From NCBI GenBank assembly GCA_014379065.1, contig JACMMM010000077.1, positions 1 through 15,380 on the forward strand: 15,380 nucleotides of DNA. Direction: 5' to 3'. The stretch's first letter is position 1. Each line of letters begins with the position of its first letter. This document shows, piece by piece, positions 8,701 to 14,287 of the stretch. The notes under the pieces were generated by a model, which ran no database searches, was not told where the DNA came from, and was given only the letters and a program-made list of their open reading frames with translations. Source of the stretch: Saprospiraceae bacterium. Its GTDB lineage: Bacteria; Bacteroidota; Bacteroidia; Chitinophagales; Saprospiraceae. Both the position numbers and the translations under genes were made by a program.

Positions 8701-8800
8701 TTACAAGATAGGCGTTTGACAGGGTGTTTTTTTGTCCAAAAACTTGGAAAGGGAGGCAAAAAAGAAGAAGCCCCAAGGAGAGGGTAGATCGTAATTTCAT
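5765..8800 (-). CDS. Secreted M4 (thermolysin-family) metalloprotease with T9SS sorting domain, paralog 1
   Basis: A 1011-residue secreted zinc protease. Order: signal peptide (1-22, ending QVFGQ), FTP/PepSY-like propeptide (about 25-205, including HFKYQQLHEGLPIFGS), M4 catalytic domain (about 210-516), two CARDB/Ig-like beta regions (about 521-745), a MAM or choice-of-anchor-J-like jelly roll (about 746-925), and a T9SS type A sorting domain (934-1011, beginning ILVSPNPARE). Zinc ligands H339, H343 and E363 in HEFTH and NESLAD keep thermolysin spacing (H142 to E166 is also 24); E340 is the catalytic base and H426 in DVHINSS matches His231. NAFWDG (311-316) keeps the substrate-binding Asn. 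I chose the ATG at 8800, not one 96 bases upstream, because the signal peptide starts there and the longer frame reads through an inserted repeat. Expected to be exported by Sec, then T9SS, and to degrade extracellular protein. Confidence 0.95.
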   Translation of the reverse strand: MKLRSTLSLGLLLFCLPFQVFGQKNTLSNAYLVKAYTFYKNTDPSLNHLNYFDAMADEMHLSVQSKMVLTDEVTDRTGYTHFKYQQLHEGLPIFGSRYILHEKEGKVLTATGHYSPQIKLSAKPGINAATALAFAKQAMNAREYNKRPVEPILCFVDPAFPQVSETLRLAYQVDLHSTEPFDKRRYFVDAVTGKVLREFPLVLQEGVPSKAKTKYYGVQDIITDSIAPQQFVLRDPTRGEGIYIYNIDDSNFTNTSSNWDLTNALQDEVALDAHYCTQEYYDMMLADYDWKGQDGNGKALKVHVHGGAYVNAFWDGEFSTYGDGDCNYGPLTTLEVVGHEFTHGMIDYTSKLVYSAEPGAINESLADMFGKMLEHKTDPGNFSWDLAHSFALSPDAEPFRVMDDPNSVKMPAYYKGLFWEDINDVHINSSIGNLWFSMLTDGKQGINEAGTSFNVPALGFDKAGQIVFHVNRNFFTESSDYNAFYQYSIEVAESLYGAGSVEVMAVKEAWKAVGLPTMPSSSFDLRISGDGYVANNHCGLGDYLPVTFKITNPSNIAYTPSMQGIVTLSSFPLADYTIDLTSPIGPGEVYEIQVNDWLQATEPGYIFVNAYLELSDNNSDNNTDFSLFNILAFDSNDLSLFVNFLPHDCFPALKELDMYVNNNSCEAVPSGTVLNFTAADDLGNIVWTSPPYTLAEDLLGGNTIFVGYEIPGSVVPTAITLIYPNDPDEFNNVAINNLFLPYLPITSNYLNDFETNNGQDDYLELSFGTAYPTMQYQGSDFFASTGKYQNPDDFQRCADVFSVFNSEYSQGLNASIHTCVDFSFSFAPILEFDLAQFRNTYTDTSNFQYSAMLQAKWEGNESGNQILFGQPEGLVKHHKISLPPFFKGALDFKLYTELGHTSLDPSYINEDDFVLLDNLKLSAPTIGTNELTKDASILVSPNPAREMATIQAADGIKTILLQNVSGQTLQTLQVNATSHDLDLKGLANGFYFLNIQLENGQWALRKLVKMD

Positions 8801-8810
8801 AGAAGTTAAA

Positions 8811-8940
8811 GTGTTTAAACAGACTACTGGACATTTTGACTTTAGACATTGGACTTGCGCTGTAAAAACTTGAAAACCATGCACTCGCTTGGTCATGTCT
8901 AACGTCCAATATCTAAATGTCCAGTAGTCTGGTGTTTAAA
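8811..8940. mobile_element. MITE-like insertion with 17-bp terminal inverted repeats and 9-bp target-site duplication
   Basis: The element spans 8820-8931 (112 bp). Its ends, cagactactggacattt (8820-8836) and aaatgtccagtagtctg (8915-8931), are perfect reverse complements. It is flanked by the direct repeat gtgtttaaa (8811-8819 and 8932-8940), the expected scar of a transposase that makes a 9-bp staggered cut. A further inner pair, tagacattggac (8843-8854) and gtccaatatcta (8904-8915), matches at 11 of 12. It is too short to encode a transposase, so it must have been moved by one elsewhere. It sits in the 5' leader of protease paralog 1, where paralog 2 has an uninterrupted leader. I cannot name the IS family. 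Confidence 0.88.
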
Positions 8941-8950
8941 TTGTACCGCA

Positions 8951-8958
8951 CGAACATA
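8951..8958 (-). promoter_or_regulatory. Putative -7 box of protease paralog 1
   Basis: On the minus strand this reads TATGTTCG, one base off the Bacteroidota -7 consensus TAnnTTTG. The same octamer, within the shared string GTATGTTCGTG, lies upstream of paralog 2. Once the 112-bp element and one copy of the 9-bp duplication are removed, it is 29 bases from the start codon, against 28 in paralog 2. I cannot identify a matching -33 TTG, so the call rests on conservation between the paralogs. Confidence 0.5.
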
Positions 8959-8980
8959 CGGGAATTTTGATGTTAACATG

Positions 8981-9212
8981 TGTCATTCCGAATTTTTCAA
9001 AATGGGTGCGTAGCACCAAAACGTCGGTAGAATTTTCGTTTTCAATCAGTTAGGAGGTGCGTAGCACCGGAACAAATACGCCTTGAGGGATTCGAGTTTC
9101 GGTGCTACGCACCTTTTCTCCTGTTGCATTAAAAATTTCTACCGACGTTTAGGGTGCTACGCACCTAAAATTCAGCAAACTGACATGAGTTGCCCAAAAA
9201 ATTCAGGGATGA
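8981..9212. repeat. Nested palindromic element with four GGTGC-GTA-GCACC units
   Basis: Four copies of the small hairpin GGTGCgtaGCACC occur at 9005-9017 and 9056-9068, and inverted at 9101-9113 and 9153-9165. They form two nested pairs: the outer pair carries gtcggtagaa (9023-9032) against the ttctaccgac of its partner (9137-9146), and the inner pair lies between 9055-9073 and 9096-9114. Outermost ends gtcattccgaattttt (8982-8997) and the complementary region near 9197-9212 (aattcagggatgac) also pair. The whole can fold as a long cruciform. It resembles a REP/BIME-like dispersed element and lies just downstream of protease paralog 2, where it could stop transcription. It is not a CRISPR array because the units are inverted and unevenly spaced. 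Confidence 0.85.
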
Positions 9213-9218
9213 CCCATA

Positions 9219-12200
9219 TTATCCTTCCATCTTCACCAGTTTCTTTACTCTGCATTGGCCATTCTCCAACTGAATATTCAGTAGGTAAAAGCCATTTGCA
9301 AGGTTCTTTAAGTCAACATCGTAGCGCGTGGCGTTGACCTGCCAGGTTTGCAGCGTTTGACCGCTCACATTTTGGAGCAAAATGGTTTTGATTCCATCGA
9401 GGGCTTGGATGGTAGTTGTTTCGCGTGCCGGGTTTGGCGAAACAAGGATGGAAGGGTCTGTTGTCAACGCAGTCGTGCCAGAAGTGGGTGCGCTCAGTTT
9501 GAGGTTGTCCAACAGTACGAAGTCATCCTCACCTAACTGGTTTGGATCCAGCCCCCAATGGCCTAATTCCGTGTACAATTTTAAGTCCAAGGCCCCTTTG
9601 AAAAAGGGGGGCAATGAGATGTTTTGATGCTGAACCAGGCCTTCGGACAGTCCAAAAATGACCTGATTCCCGTTTTCATTGCCCACCCATTTTACCTGCA
9701 ACATGCTGCTTTGCTGGTAGTTGGAGGTGTCTGTGAATAGATTCCGGAACTGTGCCAAGTCGAACTCTAGGGTAGGGGCAGCAGAGAATGAAAAATCAAC
9801 GCAGGTATGAATGGAGGCATTGATGCCATTGGAATGTTCAAAGTTGAAAACACTGAGCGGATCTGGGCATGTTTGTAAATCATCCGAATGTTGGAAAATG
9901 CCTGTGGATGCAAAATAGTGGCTGCCTTGGTAGAGCAACGTTATCGCGCCGGTAAAATGCAGATCTAAGTATGCGTCCTTGCCATAGTTTATTTCAAAGT
10001 CGTTCAAATAATCGCTCGTTATCGGCAAATAGGATTTCTGCGAATTAGTATGGTATTCATTGTTGAGCAAATTGGGGTCGTTTGGATAAACAAGCGTGAA
10101 ATCCAAGGGCGAATTCGTTACAGGCATATCATAATTCACAAAAATGGAGCTGAATCCGGGCAATGCTTCGACCAAAGTATACGTCTGCGATGCCCAGAAG
10201 AGGTTTCCGATATCATCGGTAGCGGTAAAATTGAATGACGTGCCCGCAGGGACTGCTTCGCAACTGTTATTGTCAATAAATATGGCGATATTCTGGACTG
10301 TAGCAAGGCATTTTGGCGCGCTCAAGCTTACATCAAAGCTGAGGTCGCCATATCCAAATTCTAATACACTGTAAAAGTTAGAATAGTAGTTGTTGTCGAA
10401 GCCTGCATCTGCGAAATTCAAAGTAGCGTCAACGCCGAATAGCCCATAATCTGTGGCCAAAAACCAATCGTTCACTTGAATCTCAAAGACTTCTCCTGCG
10501 CCGATGGGGCTTGTTAGGTTTATGATGTAGTCCGGACGCGTAAAACTTTTAAGGGTAACCGTTGCCATCATGGATGGGGCGTAGTCTATGCCGCCCAAAT
10601 TTGTTATGTTGAATTTGATGGGCAGATACTGGCCGAGGCCACAAAAATTGTTGTCATACAATCCATTCCCCGAAATGGCGAGGTCAATAGCGGAACCTCC
10701 CGCAGCGGGCAAGCCGACCGCTTTCCAGGCTTCTTTAACCGCCATAACTTCCAAGGAGCCTGCCCCATACATGGATTCGGCCACCTCTACAGAAAATTGG
10801 AAAAACGTGTTGTAGTTTGAATTTTCAGTGAGATAGTACTTGTTCACCTGAAATACGATTTGACCTGCTTTTTCTATACCCAGTGCTGGCACATCAAAGG
10901 GAACGCCCACTTCGTTGATGCCTTGTTTGCCGTCCACCAACATCGTGAACCAAAGGTTGCCGATCGAACTGTTGGTGTGTACGTCGTTGAGGTCCTGCCA
11001 ATAAAGGCCCTTGTAATACGCGGGCATTTCAAGCAAGTTGGGATTATCCATCACTCGGAAAGGCTTGCCATTTGGGCCTAAGGAATATGAAAGCCCAACC
11101 GCCCAAGTAAAATTCGCCGGGTCGGATTTGCGCTCCAGCAATTTCCCAAATATATCGGCCAGGCTTTCATTGATCGCGCCTGATTCTCCACTATAAACCA
11201 AATTGGAGCTGAAATCAACTACGCCGTGCGTAAACTCGTGCCCCACAACTTCCAAAGTAGTCAACGGGCCGGAATTGCAATCGCCATCACCGAAGACGGC
11301 AGACTCACCACTCCATAAAGCGCTGGTAAAGTAGCCAGCATGCATGTAAGCTTTCAACGCTTTGCCATTGCCATCCAGGCCTTTCCAGTCATAGTCGGCA
11401 AGCATCATGTCATAAAATTCTTGGGTGCAATAATGGGCGTCCAAAGCCACTTCGTCCATTTCGGCATTGGTCAAATCCCAGTTGGAAGAGGTATTCGTGA
11501 AATTGCTGCCATCGCTGTTGTAGACAAAAATACCCTCGCCTCTGGTCAGGTCGCGGAGCACAAACTGCTGCGGGGCTGTCGAGTCCGTGATGATGTCTTG
11601 GACACCATAATATTTTGTTTTGGCCTTGCTGGGCACGCCTTCATGCATGATCAGGGGGAACTCGCTGGTTATCTTGCCCGTGGCAGCATCCACAAAATAG
11701 CGGCGCTTATCGAAAGGCTCGGTGCTTTGCAGATCCACCTGATACGACAAGCGCAGCATCTCCGAAACTTTTGGAAATGCCGGGTCCACAAAACACAAAA
11801 TGGGTTCGGGCATCTGCTCATCGTATTCGTTGGCTTTCATAGCTTGTTTGGCAAATGCTATAGCGGTTATAGCGCTGATGCCGGGTTTAACATGGGCCTT
11901 GGCTTGTGGGCTGTAATGCCCGGTTGCGGTCACTACTTTGCCCGCTTTTTCGTGCAATATGTAGCGGCTTCCGAAAATGGGCAAGCCCTCATGAAATTGT
12001 TGGTATTTGAAATGGCTGAAGCCGTTTTTTCCAGTAAATTCATCTGTCAACACCATTTTTGATTGTGCAGACAAGTGCATTTCCCCTGCCATGGCATCGA
12101 AAAAATTCAGATGGTTTAGGCTTGGGTCAGTGTTCTTGTAAAAGGTGTAAGTCTTTACAAGATAAGCATTTGAAAGGGTGTTTTTTTGTCCAAAAACATG

Positions 12201-12254
12201 GAAAGGGAGACAAAAAAGGAGTATCCCTGAGAGAAGGGTAGATTGTAATTTCAT
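9219..12254 (-). CDS. Secreted M4 (thermolysin-family) metalloprotease with T9SS sorting domain, paralog 2
   Basis: A 1011-residue tandem paralog of the gene at 5765-8800, same length and domain order: signal peptide (ends HVFGQ), propeptide, M4 catalytic domain, two CARDB/Ig-like regions, a MAM or anchor-J-like jelly roll and a T9SS sorting domain (beginning ILVSPNPARE). H339, E340, H343, E363 and H426 (DVHTNSS) are all kept, so it should be an active zinc protease. By hand count residues 201-300 agree at 87 of 100 positions with paralog 1, but residues 601-640 at only 14 of 40. The edge strand of the substrate cleft differs: SALWSG replaces NAFWDG at 311-316, losing the residue matching thermolysin Asn112. 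I chose the ATG at 12254 because the signal peptide starts there; a longer frame to 12392 would overlap the OmpA gene and its hairpin. It is expected to be secreted by Sec and T9SS. Confidence 0.95.
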   Translation of the reverse strand: MKLQSTLLSGILLFCLPFHVFGQKNTLSNAYLVKTYTFYKNTDPSLNHLNFFDAMAGEMHLSAQSKMVLTDEFTGKNGFSHFKYQQFHEGLPIFGSRYILHEKAGKVVTATGHYSPQAKAHVKPGISAITAIAFAKQAMKANEYDEQMPEPILCFVDPAFPKVSEMLRLSYQVDLQSTEPFDKRRYFVDAATGKITSEFPLIMHEGVPSKAKTKYYGVQDIITDSTAPQQFVLRDLTRGEGIFVYNSDGSNFTNTSSNWDLTNAEMDEVALDAHYCTQEFYDMMLADYDWKGLDGNGKALKAYMHAGYFTSALWSGESAVFGDGDCNSGPLTTLEVVGHEFTHGVVDFSSNLVYSGESGAINESLADIFGKLLERKSDPANFTWAVGLSYSLGPNGKPFRVMDNPNLLEMPAYYKGLYWQDLNDVHTNSSIGNLWFTMLVDGKQGINEVGVPFDVPALGIEKAGQIVFQVNKYYLTENSNYNTFFQFSVEVAESMYGAGSLEVMAVKEAWKAVGLPAAGGSAIDLAISGNGLYDNNFCGLGQYLPIKFNITNLGGIDYAPSMMATVTLKSFTRPDYIINLTSPIGAGEVFEIQVNDWFLATDYGLFGVDATLNFADAGFDNNYYSNFYSVLEFGYGDLSFDVSLSAPKCLATVQNIAIFIDNNSCEAVPAGTSFNFTATDDIGNLFWASQTYTLVEALPGFSSIFVNYDMPVTNSPLDFTLVYPNDPNLLNNEYHTNSQKSYLPITSDYLNDFEINYGKDAYLDLHFTGAITLLYQGSHYFASTGIFQHSDDLQTCPDPLSVFNFEHSNGINASIHTCVDFSFSAAPTLEFDLAQFRNLFTDTSNYQQSSMLQVKWVGNENGNQVIFGLSEGLVQHQNISLPPFFKGALDLKLYTELGHWGLDPNQLGEDDFVLLDNLKLSAPTSGTTALTTDPSILVSPNPARETTTIQALDGIKTILLQNVSGQTLQTWQVNATRYDVDLKNLANGFYLLNIQLENGQCRVKKLVKMEG

Positions 12255-12282
12255 AGGATTTAAGTGTAAAAATATTTCCCCA

Positions 12283-12290
12283 CGAACATA
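12283..12290 (-). promoter_or_regulatory. Putative -7 box of protease paralog 2
   Basis: The minus strand reads TATGTTCG, the same octamer as upstream of paralog 1 and close to TAnnTTTG. It lies 28 bases upstream of the start codon, leaving a short leader ending acttaaatcct before ATG. No convincing -33 element was found. Confidence 0.5.
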
Positions 12291-12314
12291 CAAGCTTTTA
12301 TCAATACTCCAGAA

Positions 12315-12363
12315 TAAGTGCCGAGACCGAATTATTGATATTGAAACTAGGTCTCGGCACTTA
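12315..12363 (-). terminator. Hairpin after the OmpA-family gene
   Basis: A perfect 14-bp inverted repeat, taagtgccgagacc (12315-12328) and ggtctcggcactta (12350-12363), with a 21-nt AT-rich loop, starts 7 bases past the stop codon of the minus-strand gene at 12371. Its position and GC-rich stem suit a transcription terminator, although no run of T follows on the minus strand, so termination would not be of the classic intrinsic kind. Confidence 0.6.
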
Positions 12364-12370
12364 GCAATTT

Positions 12371-13552
12371 TTATCCCTTCAACACAATGCATTCCACTCT
12401 TCTATTGGTCTGCCGCCCGACTTCGGTCGTGTTATCCGCCACAGGTCTTGTCTCCCCAAAACCCCGCGAACGCAGATGATCCGCCCGAATCCCCTTGATT
12501 TCCAGATAATCCTGCACCGATTTGGCGCGGCGTTCCGAAAGATCCAGGTTGTACTCGTCGGTGCCTACATCGTCGGTATGGCCACTAATGCCCAGCACTA
12601 CGTCGGGGAATTTTTGAAGAAAGGCGACCAGCGAATCCAAGGCTGGCCCCGCTACTGGGCGCAGGTCGGCTTTGCCCGAGTCGAAAAGCACACCCGCACT
12701 GAAAGTATATTTTTTGTCTTTCAAAAGTGCTTTTTCGATAGAAGCGGGTGGGGGAGGGGGATTCTCCAAGGCAACATAAATATCGTCCACGCAGAGATAG
12801 GTTACCCGTTTTATTTTATCAACGGGTGTGCCGAGTGAGGCATTTTTCTGTTCAATTCTTTGGTGGTTTTCGGGCGACAGATCGTTCGGGGTCAACTTGT
12901 CCGAGAAAAAATTCCCTACTGTCAAATGTTGAAACAGTTGGTCGGCAACGAAAGTAGTCGAGAGCTTTACCCACTGTCCATCGGTGCGGATAACTTCGGC
13001 AAAATTGACCTGTGGCCGCAGTTTCGACGCCGCGATGGCACTGGGAGAAATCTCGTTAAGCCTGAACGGTTCGACCGAAAAGCAAAACCCAAGGTTGCCC
13101 GATTGCACCGGCACAACAGGCGTTTTGGCGCTGTAGACCTTGCTCAAGTGGGCTTTCACCACGGCAGAATCTGTAAGCACCCAGCATTCAAGGCGGTATT
13201 TCTGGCCGGGCTTGAGTGGTGCTGAAAATTGGCCTTGAACATATTCATGGAAATCCGTGCGTTGGCCCACATCCTCGGCGGGGAGGTAGGTGATGATGCC
13301 AAGGCATTGCTCGCCAGTGTGAACTTGTAACAGCCAGTCGCAGTTTTCGGCGGCGCGGAGCAGGTCGGGTGTACCATCGCGGAAGCCTCCCCAGTTGGCA
13401 GCTCTTCGAGGGAAATCATATGAAAACTGCGTGAACTCGCAAGGAACGACCACGGCATCGGGCTTGATCTGCTCGAAAGAGGGGTTGACTACGAGGTTTT
13501 GTGCCGCAATATAAAAAGGGCAAAAAAAAGAATAAATGAGGGTTTGGCGCAT
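12371..13552 (-). CDS. OmpA-family outer-membrane protein with N-terminal beta-rich domain
   Basis: A 393-residue protein. Residues 1-18 (ending IAAQ) form a short signal peptide. Residues 19-262 begin NLVVNPSFEQ, the pattern of CBM4/9 or galactose-binding-like jelly rolls, and run as alternating strands to the closing strand VTYLCVDDIYVALE. A proline linker PPPPP (265-269) leads to the OmpA C-terminal domain (about 281-391): LFDSGKADLRP, ISGHTDDVGTDEYNLDLSER with D327 and R341 expected to bind diaminopimelate of peptidoglycan, and NRRVE near the end. There is no N-terminal beta-barrel, so it is more likely a peripheral outer-membrane or periplasmic protein anchored to peptidoglycan. The N-terminal ligand is unknown. 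It is followed by a hairpin, so it is probably transcribed separately from the proteases. Confidence 0.9.
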   Translation of the reverse strand: MRQTLIYSFFCPFYIAAQNLVVNPSFEQIKPDAVVVPCEFTQFSYDFPRRAANWGGFRDGTPDLLRAAENCDWLLQVHTGEQCLGIITYLPAEDVGQRTDFHEYVQGQFSAPLKPGQKYRLECWVLTDSAVVKAHLSKVYSAKTPVVPVQSGNLGFCFSVEPFRLNEISPSAIAASKLRPQVNFAEVIRTDGQWVKLSTTFVADQLFQHLTVGNFFSDKLTPNDLSPENHQRIEQKNASLGTPVDKIKRVTYLCVDDIYVALENPPPPPASIEKALLKDKKYTFSAGVLFDSGKADLRPVAGPALDSLVAFLQKFPDVVLGISGHTDDVGTDEYNLDLSERRAKSVQDYLEIKGIRADHLRSRGFGETRPVADNTTEVGRQTNRRVECIVLKG

Positions 13553-14287
13553 GATATGGCATTGTTTGAGTAGTCAAGAGAACGTTCTAACATCCATTTT
13601 ATGCGCTACCAAGATGATTGTCCCGAATGTCAGCACTATTGCAAAAACGAGATTTTTGTAAAAAAAAATGATACGTTCTCTTGTTTGTGGATGGTGTGTA
13701 GGTACTTTTGCTGCGTCATGTTTTCTGAACGATTGTGATGTCTTCAAAACTATCCGTTCAAACAATGACTTTTAATCTCATTCTTCCTTCCCCCTTAGGT
13801 AATCTTTCCTACCGTTTAGATAATCTTCTTCCTTTGCCAATGGCCTTGTGATTTAATGTCATGGGCAATTGCTGTTGTTGAATATCATTTATGTTGGTAT
13901 TCCCTTGTAAAGGTCGAAGACACGTAATCATTTTTTACCTTGAATCTTTTCCTTCACTAATCCTCTCCGAGGGTAAGGGTTCTACGCTTCAACTTTAATA
14001 TTTTCTCGATTGCCTTGAAAAAGGCCTTGGTCGCTCGTGAGCAGCCATTTGATGCTGTTGCTTTTTCAAAAGCAATGGTTTCTGATGCGCTCTTGCTGTT
14101 ATCTGTTTATGGCGGCCTAGGCAAATTTCAAAGCAAAAATTTGGATCAAATTCCTCCCCTGAAGGTGTGACGCACGCCTTTGGGATTATGATTTGCTGCG
14201 TTTTTTTATTGTCCTAACAAAGCTTTTTCAAGCCTTGTTGATCTGAAACATGATGCCTTGTTGTTCAAATTTAACATTATCTGCTCT
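13553..14287. other. 735-base intergenic region between divergent genes
   Basis: It must hold the promoters of the minus-strand OmpA gene and the plus-strand adhesin-like gene. I see no convincing coding frame. Small structures present: an 11-bp inverted repeat caagagaacgt / acgttctcttg (13575-13585 and 13673-13683), a small hairpin caaaaa-cgaga-tttttg (13642-13658) next to a run of A, and a near-palindrome ttgctttttcaaaagcaa (14058-14075). The stretch 13790-13850 is strongly pyrimidine-rich on the plus strand. A regulatory RNA cannot be excluded, but nothing points to a known family. Confidence 0.6.

Larger units (their letters stand above)
8801..9218. other. Intergenic region between the two protease genes
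   Basis: This 418-base gap holds, from left to right, the leader of paralog 1 with an inserted 112-bp element, a -7-like box (8951-8958), and a nested palindromic element (8981-9212) that ends 6 bases before the stop codon of paralog 2. I see no coding frame. It must carry the promoter of paralog 1 and any terminator of paralog 2. Confidence 0.85.

Noticed and set aside
8801..8896. An upstream start extending protease paralog 1 by 32 residues.
   Set aside because: The extra codons read out of the inserted 112-bp element and would bury the signal peptide inside the protein.
9005..9165. Four evenly looking copies of a 13-base unit considered as a CRISPR array.
   Set aside because: Two copies are inverted, spacings differ (38 to 39 bases in two gaps but 32 in the middle), the unit is short, and no cas genes are near.
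5765..12254. The idea that the LytS/LytTR pair and the proteases form one operon or system.
   Set aside because: They are on opposite strands and convergent, and no LytTR-type direct repeats could be recognised at the protease promoters.
12255..12392. An upstream start extending protease paralog 2 by 46 residues.
   Set aside because: It would overlap the end of the OmpA gene, read through its hairpin, and place the signal peptide internally.
13574..13765. A 63-codon minus-strand frame upstream of the OmpA gene with one hydrophobic stretch.
   Set aside because: It starts with TTG, has no visible ribosome-binding site, and contains both arms of an 11-bp inverted repeat and a poly-A/T run, as expected of non-coding DNA. 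A small membrane protein is not fully excluded.
14058..14075. The near-palindrome ttgctttttcaaaagcaa considered as a terminator.
   Set aside because: Its loop is only 2 bases, the stem is AT-rich, no gene ends nearby, and no T-tract follows.
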